From the NCBI GenBank assembly GCA_024643345.1, contig JAHENB010000063.1, forward strand, positions 261,013 through 325,012: DNA of 64,000 bases. The letters are read 5' to 3'. The position numbers were made by a program, and so were the translations under genes. Positions 38,513 to 47,858 of this stretch are shown piece after piece. Each line of letters begins with the position of its first letter. The first letter of the stretch is position 1. Below the pieces are notes generated by a model that saw only the letters and a program-made list of their open reading frames with translations, was not told where the DNA came from and ran no database searches. Source of the DNA: Maribacter sp. (GTDB lineage Bacteria; Bacteroidota; Bacteroidia; Flavobacteriales; Flavobacteriaceae).

Positions 38513-38624
38513 GACAAAAGCGAGCTTCAGTTTTGAAGCTCGCTCTGTTTTCGACTTTTTGTTGATTTATTCGTGATCGCGACAGGATTGGATATCCTGA
38601 TGGCACTCCGTGCTGAAAATCAAC
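38513..38624. repeat. tRNA-Arg 3'-end/terminator repeat, right copy (flanks efflux island)
   Basis: The left half (38513-38569) is a perfect 10-bp hairpin (AGCGAGCTTC / GAAGCTCGCT) followed by CTTTTTGTTGATTTATTC. The right half (38573-38624) starts GTGATCGCGACAGGATT, identical to the end of the intact tRNA gene, then diverges into GGATATCCTG and GCACTCCGTGC, which can form two small hairpins. Both halves recur at 31704-31860, and the hairpin plus tRNA end recur again at 38650-38720. The hairpin may also end transcription of the efflux operon. Confidence 0.8.
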
Positions 38625-38642
38625 AAAAAAAAATTCGCCGCC

Positions 38643-38678
38643 AAAAAAACAAAAGCAAGCTATGTTTTTTAGCTCGCT
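38643..38678 (-). terminator. Terminator of tRNA-Arg
   Basis: On the minus strand AGCGAGCTA pairs with TAGCTTGCT (one wobble) across an A-rich loop and is followed by TTTTGTTTTTTT. It lies about 30 nt after the 3' end of the tRNA. It is the most tRNA-proximal of three related hairpins. Confidence 0.75.
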
Positions 38679-38707
38679 CCGATTTCGACTTTTTGTTAAT
38701 TTATTCG

Positions 38708-38781
38708 TGATCGCGACAGGATTCGAACCTGTGACCGTCTGCTTAGAAGGCAGATGCTCTATCCAGCTGAGCTACGCGACC
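38708..38781 (-). tRNA. tRNA-Arg (anticodon TCT)
   Basis: A 74-nt cloverleaf on the minus strand. Acceptor arm GGTCGCG pairs with CGCGATC (one G-U), discriminator A. The D arm contains AGCTCAGCTGGATAGAGC. The anticodon stem TCTGC/GCAGA encloses CTTCTAA with anticodon TCT, reading AGA. The T arm is ACAGG TTCGAAT CCTGT. CCA is not encoded. Partial copies of its 3' end lie at 38573 and 31704, and a rearranged remnant lies upstream at 38817. Confidence 0.95.
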
Positions 38782-38816
38782 TTGTTTATTAACTGTTTCC
38801 CTTACCTATTCTTGGT

Positions 38817-38877
38817 CCTGTGACCGTCCAGACCTTGTTCCGAATGGGCCCTGCCCGCCTTGGGCGGGTACGCGACC
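38817..38877 (-). pseudogene. Rearranged tRNA-Arg remnant
   Basis: On the minus strand the segment starts GGTCGCGTA and ends GACGGTCACAGG, which are bases 1-9 and about 43-54 of the intact tRNA-Arg nearby. The D and anticodon region between them is replaced by about 40 bases that include the palindrome CCCGCC-CAA-GGCGGG, and the T arm is missing. It cannot fold as a tRNA. The rest of the gap to the mutase gene (38878-39047) holds nothing recognisable. Confidence 0.6.
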
Positions 38878-39047
38878 CAATATTGTAAAAATGCGTTTTG
38901 CAAAACGTGCGGCGAAGTTAATAAAAATAATAGATTATGAAAGTGAATGGTGTCAGGAAGTTTACGGTCCGAAATCGATTCGTTTGGTTATACTGGGGTA
39001 TGCCAAAAAAGAGGCGCAATCTTTTGGGTATATGGAATGTCTAAATC

Positions 39048-41147
39048 CTAATCCATCAAAATCTCAAGTATCTCAATGGCCGCTTCCGCGATTTTGGTGC
39101 CGGGTCCAAAAATGGCGACTATCCCTCTTTCGAAGAGGTAGTCATAATCCTGTTTGGGGATGACCCCCCCTATGATGACCATGATATCTTCCCGGCCATA
39201 GGCCTTTAAAGCCTCTATGACCTGGGGTACCAGGGTCTTATGGCCGCCGGCCAGGGAAGAGATGCCCAAAATATGCACATCGTTCTCAACGGCCTGTTTG
39301 GCCACTTCCTCTGGGGTTTGGAACAAAGGGCCCAAGTCAACGTCAAAACCCAGATCGGCATAGCCGGTGGCTACCACCCGGGCTCCCCGGTCATGGCCGT
39401 CCTGTCCCATTTTTGCGATAAGGATCCTGGGCCGGCGACCCTCTTTTTTCGAAAAGCGGTCGGCCAATGCCAATGCCTTTTTAAAGGCTCCGTCGTTTTT
39501 GATTTCCTTTGAATACACGCCAGTGATCGATTGTATATGGGCATTGTGCCGACCAAAGGCCGCTTCCAAGGCCGCGCTGATCTCGCCCAAAGTGGCCCTT
39601 GCCCTTGCGGCTCCCACCGCTAAAGCTAGTAAATTTTCAGTATCCTTAGGTTGTTTAAGTGCTCGCTTGTCTTTTAAGGCGGCCATTTTGTGATTTGCCA
39701 CTTCGGTGATTTGCCGCAATGCCGCTTCCACGATTTTATCATCCCTGTCTTTTTTGAGTATGCCAAGACGTTCGATCTGTTGGCGCCGCACTTCCTTATT
39801 GTCAACTTCCAGAATATGAAGTTCATCCTCCGATTCTAGGGGAAACTTGTTCACCCCAAGGATTACTTCTTCCCCTCCATCGATACGGGCCTGTTTTCGT
39901 GCAGCGGCCTCTTCGATGCGCATTTTGGGGATTCCGGCCTCGATGGCCTTGGTCATACCGCCCAAGGCTTCCACTTCTTGGATCAGTTCCCAGGCGCTAT
40001 GCACCAAATCGTTGGTGAGCCGCTCTACATAATGGCTGCCCGCCCATGGATCTACTGTTTTGATGATCTTGGTTTCCTCCATCAGATACAACTGGGTTTC
40101 CCTGGCGATTCGGGCCGAAAAATCGGTTGGTAGTCCTATGGCCTCGTCCAAAGCGTTCGTGTGCAGGCTCTGTGTCCCGCCAAAAACGGCCGCTGCGGCT
40201 TCAATGGTAGTGCGAGCCACGTTGTTGAACGGGTCTTGTTCGGTAAGGCTCCATCCACTGGTTTGGCAATGGGTACGGAGCGAGAGCGATTTTTCGTTCT
40301 TGGGATCGAATTGTTTCATCAACTTCGCCCAAAGCAAGCGTCCTGCCCGCAACTTGGCGATTTCGCGGAAATGCCGCATGCCAATGCCCCAAAAGAAAGA
40401 TAATCTGGGCGCAAAACCATCGATATCGAGACCTGCCCTTAGACCTGTGCGAACATATTCCAATCCGTCTGCCAGGGTATAGGCCAGTTCCAGTTCGGCG
40501 GTGGCCCCTGCTTCGTGCATATGGTATCCCGAAATGCTGATGCTGTTGAACTTGGGCATGTATTTGCTGGCATATTCAAAAATATCGGCCACCAACTGCA
40601 TCGAAGGCGCTGGTGGATAAATATAGGTGTTGCGTACCATGAACTCCTTGAGGATGTCGTTCTGTATGGTCCCTGACAGTTGGTCGGGCCGTATCCCTTG
40701 TTCCTCTGCAGCCACGATATAGAAGGCCATAATGGGCAAAACCGCCCCGTTCATGGTCATCGATACCGAAATATCATCTAATGGAATATCCTCAAACAGA
40801 CGTTTCATATCTTCCACCGAGTCGATGGCCACCCCTGCCTTGCCCACGTCGCCAACCACGCGTTCATGATCGCTGTCATAACCCCGGTGGGTGGGAAGGT
40901 CAAAAGCGACCGAAAGCCCTTTTTGACCACCGGCCAGATTTCTTTTGTAAAAGGCATTGCTTTCTTCGGCGGTCGAAAAGCCGGCATATTGGCGAATCGT
41001 CCATGGGCGCTGCAGGTACATGGTCGCATACGGCCCCCTCATATAGGGCGGAATACCGGCTGCGAAGCCCAGGTGATCGAATTCAGGTGGGCTTTCTTCC
41101 CCCTTGCCTTTATGGATTTCCAAATGTTCAAAACGCTTCCTACTCAT
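39048..41147 (-). CDS. mutB: Methylmalonyl-CoA mutase, large (B12-binding) subunit
   Basis: Interconverts methylmalonyl-CoA and succinyl-CoA with adenosylcobalamin in propionate or odd-chain and branched-chain metabolism. The 699-aa protein has the catalytic TIM barrel ([24 protein letters not shown] near residues 33-58) and a C-terminal cobalamin domain with [11 protein letters not shown], the DxHxxG motif near residue 578. Length is normal. Its start overlaps the end of the small-subunit gene by 8 nt, so the pair is co-translated. Confidence 0.97.
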   Translation of the reverse strand: MSRKRFEHLEIHKGKGEESPPEFDHLGFAAGIPPYMRGPYATMYLQRPWTIRQYAGFSTAEESNAFYKRNLAGGQKGLSVAFDLPTHRGYDSDHERVVGDVGKAGVAIDSVEDMKRLFEDIPLDDISVSMTMNGAVLPIMAFYIVAAEEQGIRPDQLSGTIQNDILKEFMVRNTYIYPPAPSMQLVADIFEYASKYMPKFNSISISGYHMHEAGATAELELAYTLADGLEYVRTGLRAGLDIDGFAPRLSFFWGIGMRHFREIAKLRAGRLLWAKLMKQFDPKNEKSLSLRTHCQTSGWSLTEQDPFNNVARTTIEAAAAVFGGTQSLHTNALDEAIGLPTDFSARIARETQLYLMEETKIIKTVDPWAGSHYVERLTNDLVHSAWELIQEVEALGGMTKAIEAGIPKMRIEEAAARKQARIDGGEEVILGVNKFPLESEDELHILEVDNKEVRRQQIERLGILKKDRDDKIVEAALRQITEVANHKMAALKDKRALKQPKDTENLLALAVGAARARATLGEISAALEAAFGRHNAHIQSITGVYSKEIKNDGAFKKALALADRFSKKEGRRPRILIAKMGQDGHDRGARVVATGYADLGFDVDLGPLFQTPEEVAKQAVENDVHILGISSLAGGHKTLVPQVIEALKAYGREDIMVIIGGVIPKQDYDYLFERGIVAIFGPGTKIAEAAIEILEILMD

Positions 41148-42510
41148 GTTCCAATCGGTTTTGTTCCATTTTTTCGGCCAGCCTTTTGGGGATGATCGGT
41201 TCGATCAGGGTTTTTCTGCTATGGTTTTTCACGAACGGATATAACTCCAAATTATCCTTCATCCGATCCTCTTGATGTCGGTAAGTATTGGTGCCCACCA
41301 AAACATCTTTCCCTCCATCGAAACGGAGTTGTTCTTTTTGGGCACTCTCTTTGATTTTTCTTTGTAGGGTATGCGTCTTCAATTGTTTCAAGAATCCGCC
41401 GTCGCTTTCCAGGGTCTTGAACAACTGCAATGCCTTTTCGGCCAAATGGCCCGTGAGACTTTCGATATAATAATTCCCCGCTGCCGGATCTTCCAAGGCA
41501 CCAAAACCGCTTTCAAACTTTAACAACAACAATTGGTTCCGTGCCAACCGGTCGCCAAATTCGTTGTTCTTGTGGTACAGGGCATCGTAGGGCAGGTTGC
41601 TGACCGTATCGGCACCGCCCAAAATGGCCGACATGCATTCGGTGGTGGTGCGAAGCATATTGGTGTTGTAGGCATAAATGGACTTGTTGCGTTGGCTCGG
41701 GACCGCAAGAATATGGCATTCGGCCGATATGCCATATTCTTTTGCCAGGGTCTTCCAGAGTAGGCGCAAGGCCCTTAACTTGGCGATTTCAAAGAAATAG
41801 TTGCTGCCCACCGCCACTTTGAAACAAATTCTACAACGGGTTCCCAGGTTCAGGTACTCGTTGGAATGCCCTAAAGCATAGGCCAACTGCTGCACCATAT
41901 TGGCTCCTGCATTTTGGTAAAGTGTCATATCTATCGAAAACGTACTTCCTAGAGGCCGGGCTACACTATAAGATTGTATTTCATCCATGGAGGAAAGATC
42001 ACTATCCTGGTTTTTGTACCAGTTGCCCGAACGGGCCAAATGACCGATCGGGTCGATATGGAGGCAGCAATTTTCGTGGTTTCCCTTAAAAAGGGCCAAT
42101 AAAATCTTGACGTATTTTGGGGATAAAAATTGCAGATCAAAATGTACGGGGACGTTTGCCAAATCTAAGCCGACCAATAACTTTTCAAGATCTGTGCCTT
42201 CATTCGGAATCGTAAAGATCAAACTTTCAACGCCTCGTTTCACCAATTCAATGGCCTTTTGATTCGATTTCACCGTATCGCCCACAAAGTTTTGCTCTCC
42301 AATTTTCCAAGATTTTGGAATGGGCATGGGCGTATTTAGAGTGCCTTCGAAATCATCGGGATGGTAAAAAGGTTTTACTTTGATGCCTTCGGGGGAATCC
42401 CAAACCAAGTTTTCATTGTAGTCTGCCCCCTTTAATTCAAACTGGATCTTTTGCTTCCAGGCCTTGGCCGAAACAGGTTCAAAATCATCAAAAAAAGAAG
42501 ACTGCGGCAT
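41140..42510 (-). CDS. mutA: Methylmalonyl-CoA mutase, small subunit
   Basis: Structural partner of the large subunit, homologous to its barrel but lacking the cobalamin-binding motif. The frame is open further upstream to 42582, but the ATG at 42510 ([20 protein letters not shown]) is preferred because small subunits usually begin shortly before the F-x-x-V-S-xx-W segment; this gives 456 aa. Segments [26 protein letters not shown] (split) and [18 protein letters not shown] confirm the family. It is first in the mutA-mutB operon and divergent from the symporter gene. Confidence 0.92.
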   Translation of the reverse strand: MPQSSFFDDFEPVSAKAWKQKIQFELKGADYNENLVWDSPEGIKVKPFYHPDDFEGTLNTPMPIPKSWKIGEQNFVGDTVKSNQKAIELVKRGVESLIFTIPNEGTDLEKLLVGLDLANVPVHFDLQFLSPKYVKILLALFKGNHENCCLHIDPIGHLARSGNWYKNQDSDLSSMDEIQSYSVARPLGSTFSIDMTLYQNAGANMVQQLAYALGHSNEYLNLGTRCRICFKVAVGSNYFFEIAKLRALRLLWKTLAKEYGISAECHILAVPSQRNKSIYAYNTNMLRTTTECMSAILGGADTVSNLPYDALYHKNNEFGDRLARNQLLLLKFESGFGALEDPAAGNYYIESLTGHLAEKALQLFKTLESDGGFLKQLKTHTLQRKIKESAQKEQLRFDGGKDVLVGTNTYRHQEDRMKDNLELYPFVKNHSRKTLIEPIIPKRLAEKMEQNRLEHE

Positions 42511-42674
42511 CCCTTCAAAGTTTGGTATGAAGATACGGGTAAAATTGAAAAGGAAGCAAGCACCAAAGCATACCGCATCCAAAGAAACCCTATTTCCTAT
42601 TTAAGGCCCAAATTGATCTCAAATGCCATTGTTTTTGCTATATTTATTTTCTCAACAACCAATCCAAATATACT

Positions 42675-44300
42675 ATGAAAGGACTTGACATGCTCGACTG
42701 GGTAGTCATCATCGCCTATTTTCTAATCCTTCTTGGGGTGGCCTGGTGGGTCATCAAACAAAAACAGAACAACACCGAAGATTATTTTTTGGCCGGTAGG
42801 AATATCGGTTGGTTTATGGTGGGCGCTTCCATTTTTGCCTCCAATATCGGATCGGAACATGTGGTCGGGTTGGCGGGCAATGGTGCTGGGGACAAAATGC
42901 CCTTGCTGATATATGAGCTCCATGCTTGGATCGTATTGATGCTCGGCTGGGTATTTCTACCGTTTTATGCGCGTAGCGGTGTTTTTACCATGCCCGAATT
43001 TTTGGAAAAGCGTTTTGATGCCCGCTCCCGCTGGGTGCTTTCGGTAGTTTCACTAGTGGCCTATATCTTGACCAAGGTTTCGGTAACCATTTATGCCGGG
43101 GGTGTGGTGGTATCGGCCCTCTTGGGAATTCCGTTTTGGATCGGGGCCGTGGCCACTGTGGTGCTTACGGGCATTTACACGGTTCTGGGCGGCATGCGCG
43201 CCGTGGTCTATACCGAAACCATCCAGGCCATCATTCTGGTACTGGGCGCCGGGGTGCTCACTTTTATGGGATTGGAGGCCGTGGGCGGGTGGAGCGAACT
43301 TAAGACGACCATTGGGGCAGATTATTTCAATATGTGGCGGCCCAATTCCGATCCCGATTATCCTTGGCTGCCCTTGTTCATTACCAGTACCATAGTGGGT
43401 ATTTGGTATTGGTGTACCGATCAGGTAATCGTGCAGCGCGTGCTCACGGCCAAAAATATCAAAGAGGGGAGAAGGGGCAGTATATTTGGCGCCATCTTAA
43501 AATTAATGCCGGTTTTTCTCTTTCTGATTCCCGGTGTGGTGGCCTTGGGCTTAAAAATGCAAGGAAAGTTAGACTGGGACAATCCCGATCAGGCTTTTCC
43601 CGTTTTGATGAGCAACCTCCTTCCTTCCGGACTAAGGGGCCTAGTGGCAGCCGGACTATTGGCGGCCCTGATGAGCTCTTTGGCCTCGGTCTTCAATTCC
43701 TGCTCCACCTTGTTCACTTTGGATATTTACAAGAAACTTAAACCGAACAAGCCTGAAGCAGAATTGGTGAAAACAGGCCGTATCGCGACCTTTTTTGTGG
43801 TGGGCCTGGGACTGCTTTGGATTCCTATAATCACGCGGCTTTCCGACGGACTCTATGAATACCTGCAGAACGTACAGGCCTATATCTCGCCCCCGATCGC
43901 TGCCGTGTTCCTTCTTGGTATTTTCTATAAACGCATCAATGCGAACGGTGCCATTGCCACTTTGGTGGGCGGATTTATCATTGGTTGTTCAAAACTTACC
44001 CTTGAAATATTGAAAACCAGTTTTGCGGAAGGAAGCTTTCTGTACCGTATTGCCGATATCAATTGGTTGGTCTTCGGCGCTTATTTCTTTGCGGTATGTG
44101 TTGCCATTGCGGTGGTGACAAGTATGTTCTATCCGGCACCTTCACAGGCACAGCTCATGGGACTGACCTTTGGCAGTGTTACCCCCGAACAAAAGGCAAC
44201 CAATAAAAACAGTTATAATATCTGGGATATCCTTGCCTCGGTTGCGGTGGTGTTGATCGTGCTGTACATCATGGTGTCGTTCAGTGTCCTGTCGCTTTAA
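42675..44300 (+). CDS. Sodium/solute symporter (SSF/SGLT family)
   Basis: Inner-membrane sodium-coupled transporter of 541 aa with about 13-14 hydrophobic helices. SSF-family hallmarks include DYFLAGRNIGWFMVGASIFASNIGSEH in the first helices, GGMRAVVYTE, WYWCTDQVIVQRVL and AGLLAALMSSLASVFNS. It is closest in feel to the SGLT sugar branch. The sulfatase gene follows 31 nt downstream on the same strand, which suggests uptake of a sugar released from sulfated glycan; that substrate is inference. Confidence 0.92.
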   Translation: MKGLDMLDWVVIIAYFLILLGVAWWVIKQKQNNTEDYFLAGRNIGWFMVGASIFASNIGSEHVVGLAGNGAGDKMPLLIYELHAWIVLMLGWVFLPFYARSGVFTMPEFLEKRFDARSRWVLSVVSLVAYILTKVSVTIYAGGVVVSALLGIPFWIGAVATVVLTGIYTVLGGMRAVVYTETIQAIILVLGAGVLTFMGLEAVGGWSELKTTIGADYFNMWRPNSDPDYPWLPLFITSTIVGIWYWCTDQVIVQRVLTAKNIKEGRRGSIFGAILKLMPVFLFLIPGVVALGLKMQGKLDWDNPDQAFPVLMSNLLPSGLRGLVAAGLLAALMSSLASVFNSCSTLFTLDIYKKLKPNKPEAELVKTGRIATFFVVGLGLLWIPIITRLSDGLYEYLQNVQAYISPPIAAVFLLGIFYKRINANGAIATLVGGFIIGCSKLTLEILKTSFAEGSFLYRIADINWLVFGAYFFAVCVAIAVVTSMFYPAPSQAQLMGLTFGSVTPEQKATNKNSYNIWDILASVAVVLIVLYIMVSFSVLSL

Positions 44301-44331
44301 GGTAAAAAACTTGAAATAATATCGTACCACC

Positions 44332-45951
44332 ATGACTATCAAAAAGGCAGTATTGATTTTATCGGGGTCTTTATGTTTTTGGGGAAACGCCCAAACCGAT
44401 CCAAAACCGAATATTTTGGTTGTCATATTCGATGATGCCGGCCTCGATATGGGCGCCTATGGCAGTACGTACGTGAATACCCCGAACTTCGATGCCATTG
44501 CGAGGGAGGGCATACTGTTCAACCGCGCCTATACCCCAAATGCAAAATGCGCCCCGTCTAGGGCGGCCATTATAACAGGGCGCAATTCGTGGCAATTGGA
44601 TGCCGCCGCCAACCATGTCATTTATTTTCCATCAAAATTCAAGACCTATCAGGAAGTACTGCTCGAAAACGGTTACATTACGGGCTACACCGGAAAGGGA
44701 TATGCGCCCGCGATAACCCTGGCGGCCGATGGAAGTCAAAGAGAGGTCATGGGTCCTGCATTTGATACAAAACAGTTGGAACCGGCCACCCCTTTTATTT
44801 CTGCCAATGACTACAGCGCCAATTTTATCGACTTTCTCGACAAATCGCCCAAAGACCGCCCCTGGAGCTTTTGGGTGGGGACAACAGAACCCCATAGGGG
44901 TTATGAATATGGCTCTGGGGCCAAACTTGCCGGTAAATCGCCCGATATGATCAAGAACTTTCCGCCCTACTGGCCCGACAATGAGGTTACCCGAAACGAT
45001 TTGTTGGACTATGCCTATGAAATTGAAGATACCGATCGGCATATCGGTAAGATCATGGAAACCATAGTAGAAAGGGGGCTGCTGGAAAATACGTTGGTCG
45101 TGGTCACTTCAGACCATGGGATGCCCTTTCCCAGGGTGAAGGGCAACCAATACGAAAATGCGAACCATGTGCCCATGGCCATACTTTGGAAAGAAAAAAT
45201 GGAACAAGGGGGAAGGCTGGTCGAGGATTATATCAGTTTTATTGATTTGGCACCCACTTTTTTGGAAGCGGCCGGGGTCGATTGGCAAAGGTCCGGGATG
45301 CACCCGGCAGCCGGAAAAAGTTTGATGGGCATTATCACTTCCGATAGGTCAGGGCAGATTGAAATGGACCGTGACTATGTATTGGTAGGGAAGGAAAGGC
45401 ACGATACGGGAAGACCGAACGACGTTGGCTACCCCATACGGGGCATTTTTAAGGACAGCTTGTTGTACCTCAGGAATTATGAGGTGGATCGTTGGCCGTC
45501 CGGGAATCCTGAAACCGGATATTTAAATACCGATGGAAGCCCGACCAAAACAGAGGTGCTCAATTCTAGGCGCAACGGGAAGGATGCCTACTATTGGAAA
45601 ACGAACTTCGGAAAACGCCCGAGGGAAGAACTGTACAATATTTCAAAAGACCCTTTTTGTATGCTCAATTTGGCCGAAGATCTTGGCCATGCCATGGCTA
45701 AATCGAAACTTAAAAGTGAAATGGAAGCCAGGCTAACGGCACAGGGCGATCTTCGCATGCAAGGGTATGGCCATCTCTATGAGCAATATCCCTTTACGAG
45801 GAACCAGAATTTTTATGGTCGCTTTATGGCAGGGGAGAAAACCGAGGCAGGCTGGGTGAACGAAAGTGATTTTGAGCCTTATGTTTTGGATGGGGACGGT
45901 AACCCAGTTGGTAAAGTGGAATTAAAACTTGAAACAAAGATCAAAGATTAA
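44332..45951 (+). CDS. Exported sulfatase (type I, formylglycine)
   Basis: The 539-aa protein has a signal peptide (VLILSGSLCFWGNAQ) and the alkaline-phosphatase-like sulfatase fold. Metal-binding DDAG comes early. The signature CAPSRAAIITGR begins at C73, the cysteine converted to formylglycine in type I sulfatases. TSDHGMPFPR near residue 262 gives further metal ligands. The overall pattern resembles N-sulfoglucosamine sulfohydrolase-like family S1 enzymes. A maturation enzyme is needed; neither SUMF1-fold protein in this window looks active, so it must be encoded elsewhere. It pairs with the sodium symporter upstream. Confidence 0.92.
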   Translation: MTIKKAVLILSGSLCFWGNAQTDPKPNILVVIFDDAGLDMGAYGSTYVNTPNFDAIAREGILFNRAYTPNAKCAPSRAAIITGRNSWQLDAAANHVIYFPSKFKTYQEVLLENGYITGYTGKGYAPAITLAADGSQREVMGPAFDTKQLEPATPFISANDYSANFIDFLDKSPKDRPWSFWVGTTEPHRGYEYGSGAKLAGKSPDMIKNFPPYWPDNEVTRNDLLDYAYEIEDTDRHIGKIMETIVERGLLENTLVVVTSDHGMPFPRVKGNQYENANHVPMAILWKEKMEQGGRLVEDYISFIDLAPTFLEAAGVDWQRSGMHPAAGKSLMGIITSDRSGQIEMDRDYVLVGKERHDTGRPNDVGYPIRGIFKDSLLYLRNYEVDRWPSGNPETGYLNTDGSPTKTEVLNSRRNGKDAYYWKTNFGKRPREELYNISKDPFCMLNLAEDLGHAMAKSKLKSEMEARLTAQGDLRMQGYGHLYEQYPFTRNQNFYGRFMAGEKTEAGWVNESDFEPYVLDGDGNPVGKVELKLETKIKD

Positions 45952-46123
45952 GGGATTCTCAATAAGAAATATTGGGCATTTCAAGATCTGTTTCGACTAG
46001 TCTATTGATTGGGGTTCAATCAAAGTATTTCCTTTTCCTTAAAGGGAATTAAACGATGATGAAGGCGATCAAAATATGAAATGAAAACTTCATTTTAGCG
46101 GTATTGCCGATCTCTGTAGGCCA

Positions 46124-46363
46124 TTAATCATTTTCCGGCAGGGCATTGAATTCCTTTCTTTTGGTTTCAAACCAATCCGCCATGGCATTGGGTATTTTTA
46201 TGAGTTCCTGCATTTCGTTTATCGCTTTTAAGTGGGCTACATCTCTTTTTTGAAACATTTCCATCCCATGTTTTTTGCTCATTTCGGCGATTTCCTCAAA
46301 GGTATTGGCTTGAAATGCCTTATCACAGGCCCCGCCCAGTTGTTTGCAAGTCATTGTTTTCAT
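46124..46363 (-). CDS. DUF1059-like small cytoplasmic protein
   Basis: A 79-aa protein with MTCKQLGGACDKAFQANTFEE near the start, the family-like pattern of a Cys-containing N-terminus and SKKHGMEMFQK. The ATG at 46363 (MKTMTCKQ) is preferred to one 12 codons earlier, because homologues begin at or near MTCKQLGG. Function unknown. It stands alone, about 170 nt beyond the sulfatase end; that gap shows nothing notable. Confidence 0.75.
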   Translation of the reverse strand: MKTMTCKQLGGACDKAFQANTFEEIAEMSKKHGMEMFQKRDVAHLKAINEMQELIKIPNAMADWFETKRKEFNALPEND

Positions 46364-46447
46364 TGTACGATGTTTAATAAGGTTACTATTTTCAAGCATT
46401 TTTTTAATCGAACGGCAAAACCCTACCGCCTTAAAAGGTTAAGGCCA

Positions 46448-47713
46448 TTACTTTTCATTCTTTACGATAGCCCCGCCGACCATCACGAACTTCACCCTTT
46501 GCAGCTCGGTAATATCATTAAGCGGATTCCCTTTTACGGCAATGATATCGGCCAGTTTACCAACTTCCACGGTCCCTATTTCATGTCCCCTCTGTAAGAT
46601 TTCGGCATTCGTTTTCGTGGCACAGACAATGGCCTCCATCGGCGAAAACCCAATTTTTAGGTAATCCACGAATTCAGTAGCGGAGTAGGTGGCCGGCCAG
46701 CCCACGAAATCGGTGCCCAAGCCGAATTTTACGCCTTTTCGAAAGGCCAATTGCAAGTTATTGAACAGGGCCTCCTTGGTTTTTCTGTGCAACTCACTGG
46801 CTTTCTGAAGGTATTCGTCTTCGGTTTCTTCATAATAACTTTTGATTGACATGGTCGGAATCAAATATGTGCCATTTTGTATCATCAAATCCATCGCTTC
46901 CTGATCGATAAAGGAACCATGTTCAATAGTGCGTACTCCCGCCCTTGCGGCCATCTTTATGCCTTCCGCTGCATGGGCATGTGCCATCACCGGTATCTCC
47001 CTTCGTGAAGCTTCTTCCACTGCGATATTCAATTCTTCCTCGCTGAAATGTACATTGTTGGGGTTGTCCCCGGCACTCATGAACGCACCGGTGACCAATA
47101 GTTTGATCCAGTCGCTGCCGTATTTGATTTCTTTGCGGATCGCTTTTCGTATCTCTTCGGGCCCATCGACAACGAGGCCGTCTGCAATTGTACTTTGTTC
47201 GTGAGATATAAAGTTGATGTCCCCGCCACCACCGGTGACCGACAAATAATGTGCAGCACCATAGATGTGTGGTCCCTTGAAGAGCCCGTCATTGATGGCA
47301 TTTCTGATTTCCATATTGGCATAGCCAACATCGCCGTCCCCGGCAACCCTCACCGTGGTCCAACCCGCTTGGAGCAGATCTTGAACGGCCTTTAAACCTA
47401 CCAAAGCTTTTTTTGCGGAGGAACCTTTAAGGTGATTTACCTGATAGTCGTTTACACTGAGGTTCGGGTGCACGTGCATATCTATGAGGCCTGGCAACAA
47501 GGTATAATCGCCAAGATCAATGACGGTGGCACCCTTTGGGGTATTTCCATTGGGGATTACTGCCGTGATCGTATTGCCTTCGATGACAAGGGCAGGATTG
47601 GAAATTATTTTGCCGGTACCGTCGATCAATGTTTTGGCTCGGATTACGGTTTGCTGTGCCAATAATGGGGTTTGAATCAGCAAGAGCAGGGCTAAGATGA
47701 TTGTCTTATTCAT
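46448..47713 (-). CDS. Exported amidohydrolase (imidazolonepropionase/prolidase-like)
   Basis: Metal-dependent hydrolase of 421 aa with a signal peptide (IILALLLLIQTPLLAQ). The amidohydrolase TIM barrel starts with TLLPGLIDMHVHPN (HxH near residue 79). The Lys/His region includes WIKLLVTGAF and VMAHAHAAEGI, then RTIEHGSF and GLGTDFVGWP with the last metal-ligand Asp. It ends with the usual ADIIAVKGNPL. Such secreted members hydrolyse peptides or cyclic amides; the substrate here is unknown. A second exported amidohydrolase lies at 50468. Confidence 0.88.
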   Translation of the reverse strand: MNKTIILALLLLIQTPLLAQQTVIRAKTLIDGTGKIISNPALVIEGNTITAVIPNGNTPKGATVIDLGDYTLLPGLIDMHVHPNLSVNDYQVNHLKGSSAKKALVGLKAVQDLLQAGWTTVRVAGDGDVGYANMEIRNAINDGLFKGPHIYGAAHYLSVTGGGGDINFISHEQSTIADGLVVDGPEEIRKAIRKEIKYGSDWIKLLVTGAFMSAGDNPNNVHFSEEELNIAVEEASRREIPVMAHAHAAEGIKMAARAGVRTIEHGSFIDQEAMDLMIQNGTYLIPTMSIKSYYEETEDEYLQKASELHRKTKEALFNNLQLAFRKGVKFGLGTDFVGWPATYSATEFVDYLKIGFSPMEAIVCATKTNAEILQRGHEIGTVEVGKLADIIAVKGNPLNDITELQRVKFVMVGGAIVKNEK

Positions 47714-47858
47714 AATATAAGTATTATTGAAATGCGGGTTGGGTCAAATCGGAAGAATGACCCATCGGAATGTTTCTGATTATGGTCGCATCACCAAGTT
47801 CAAGGTACGGTTTTTCTTCATATGGTAAGACCTGGTGCAATCATGTTCGCTTGATCGA

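Noticed and set aside
38891-39163. Plus-strand 90-codon frame upstream of and overlapping the mutase gene
   Set aside because: It overlaps the conserved C-terminus of MutB in antisense, has no recognisable family and a basic, low-quality composition. Treated as spurious.
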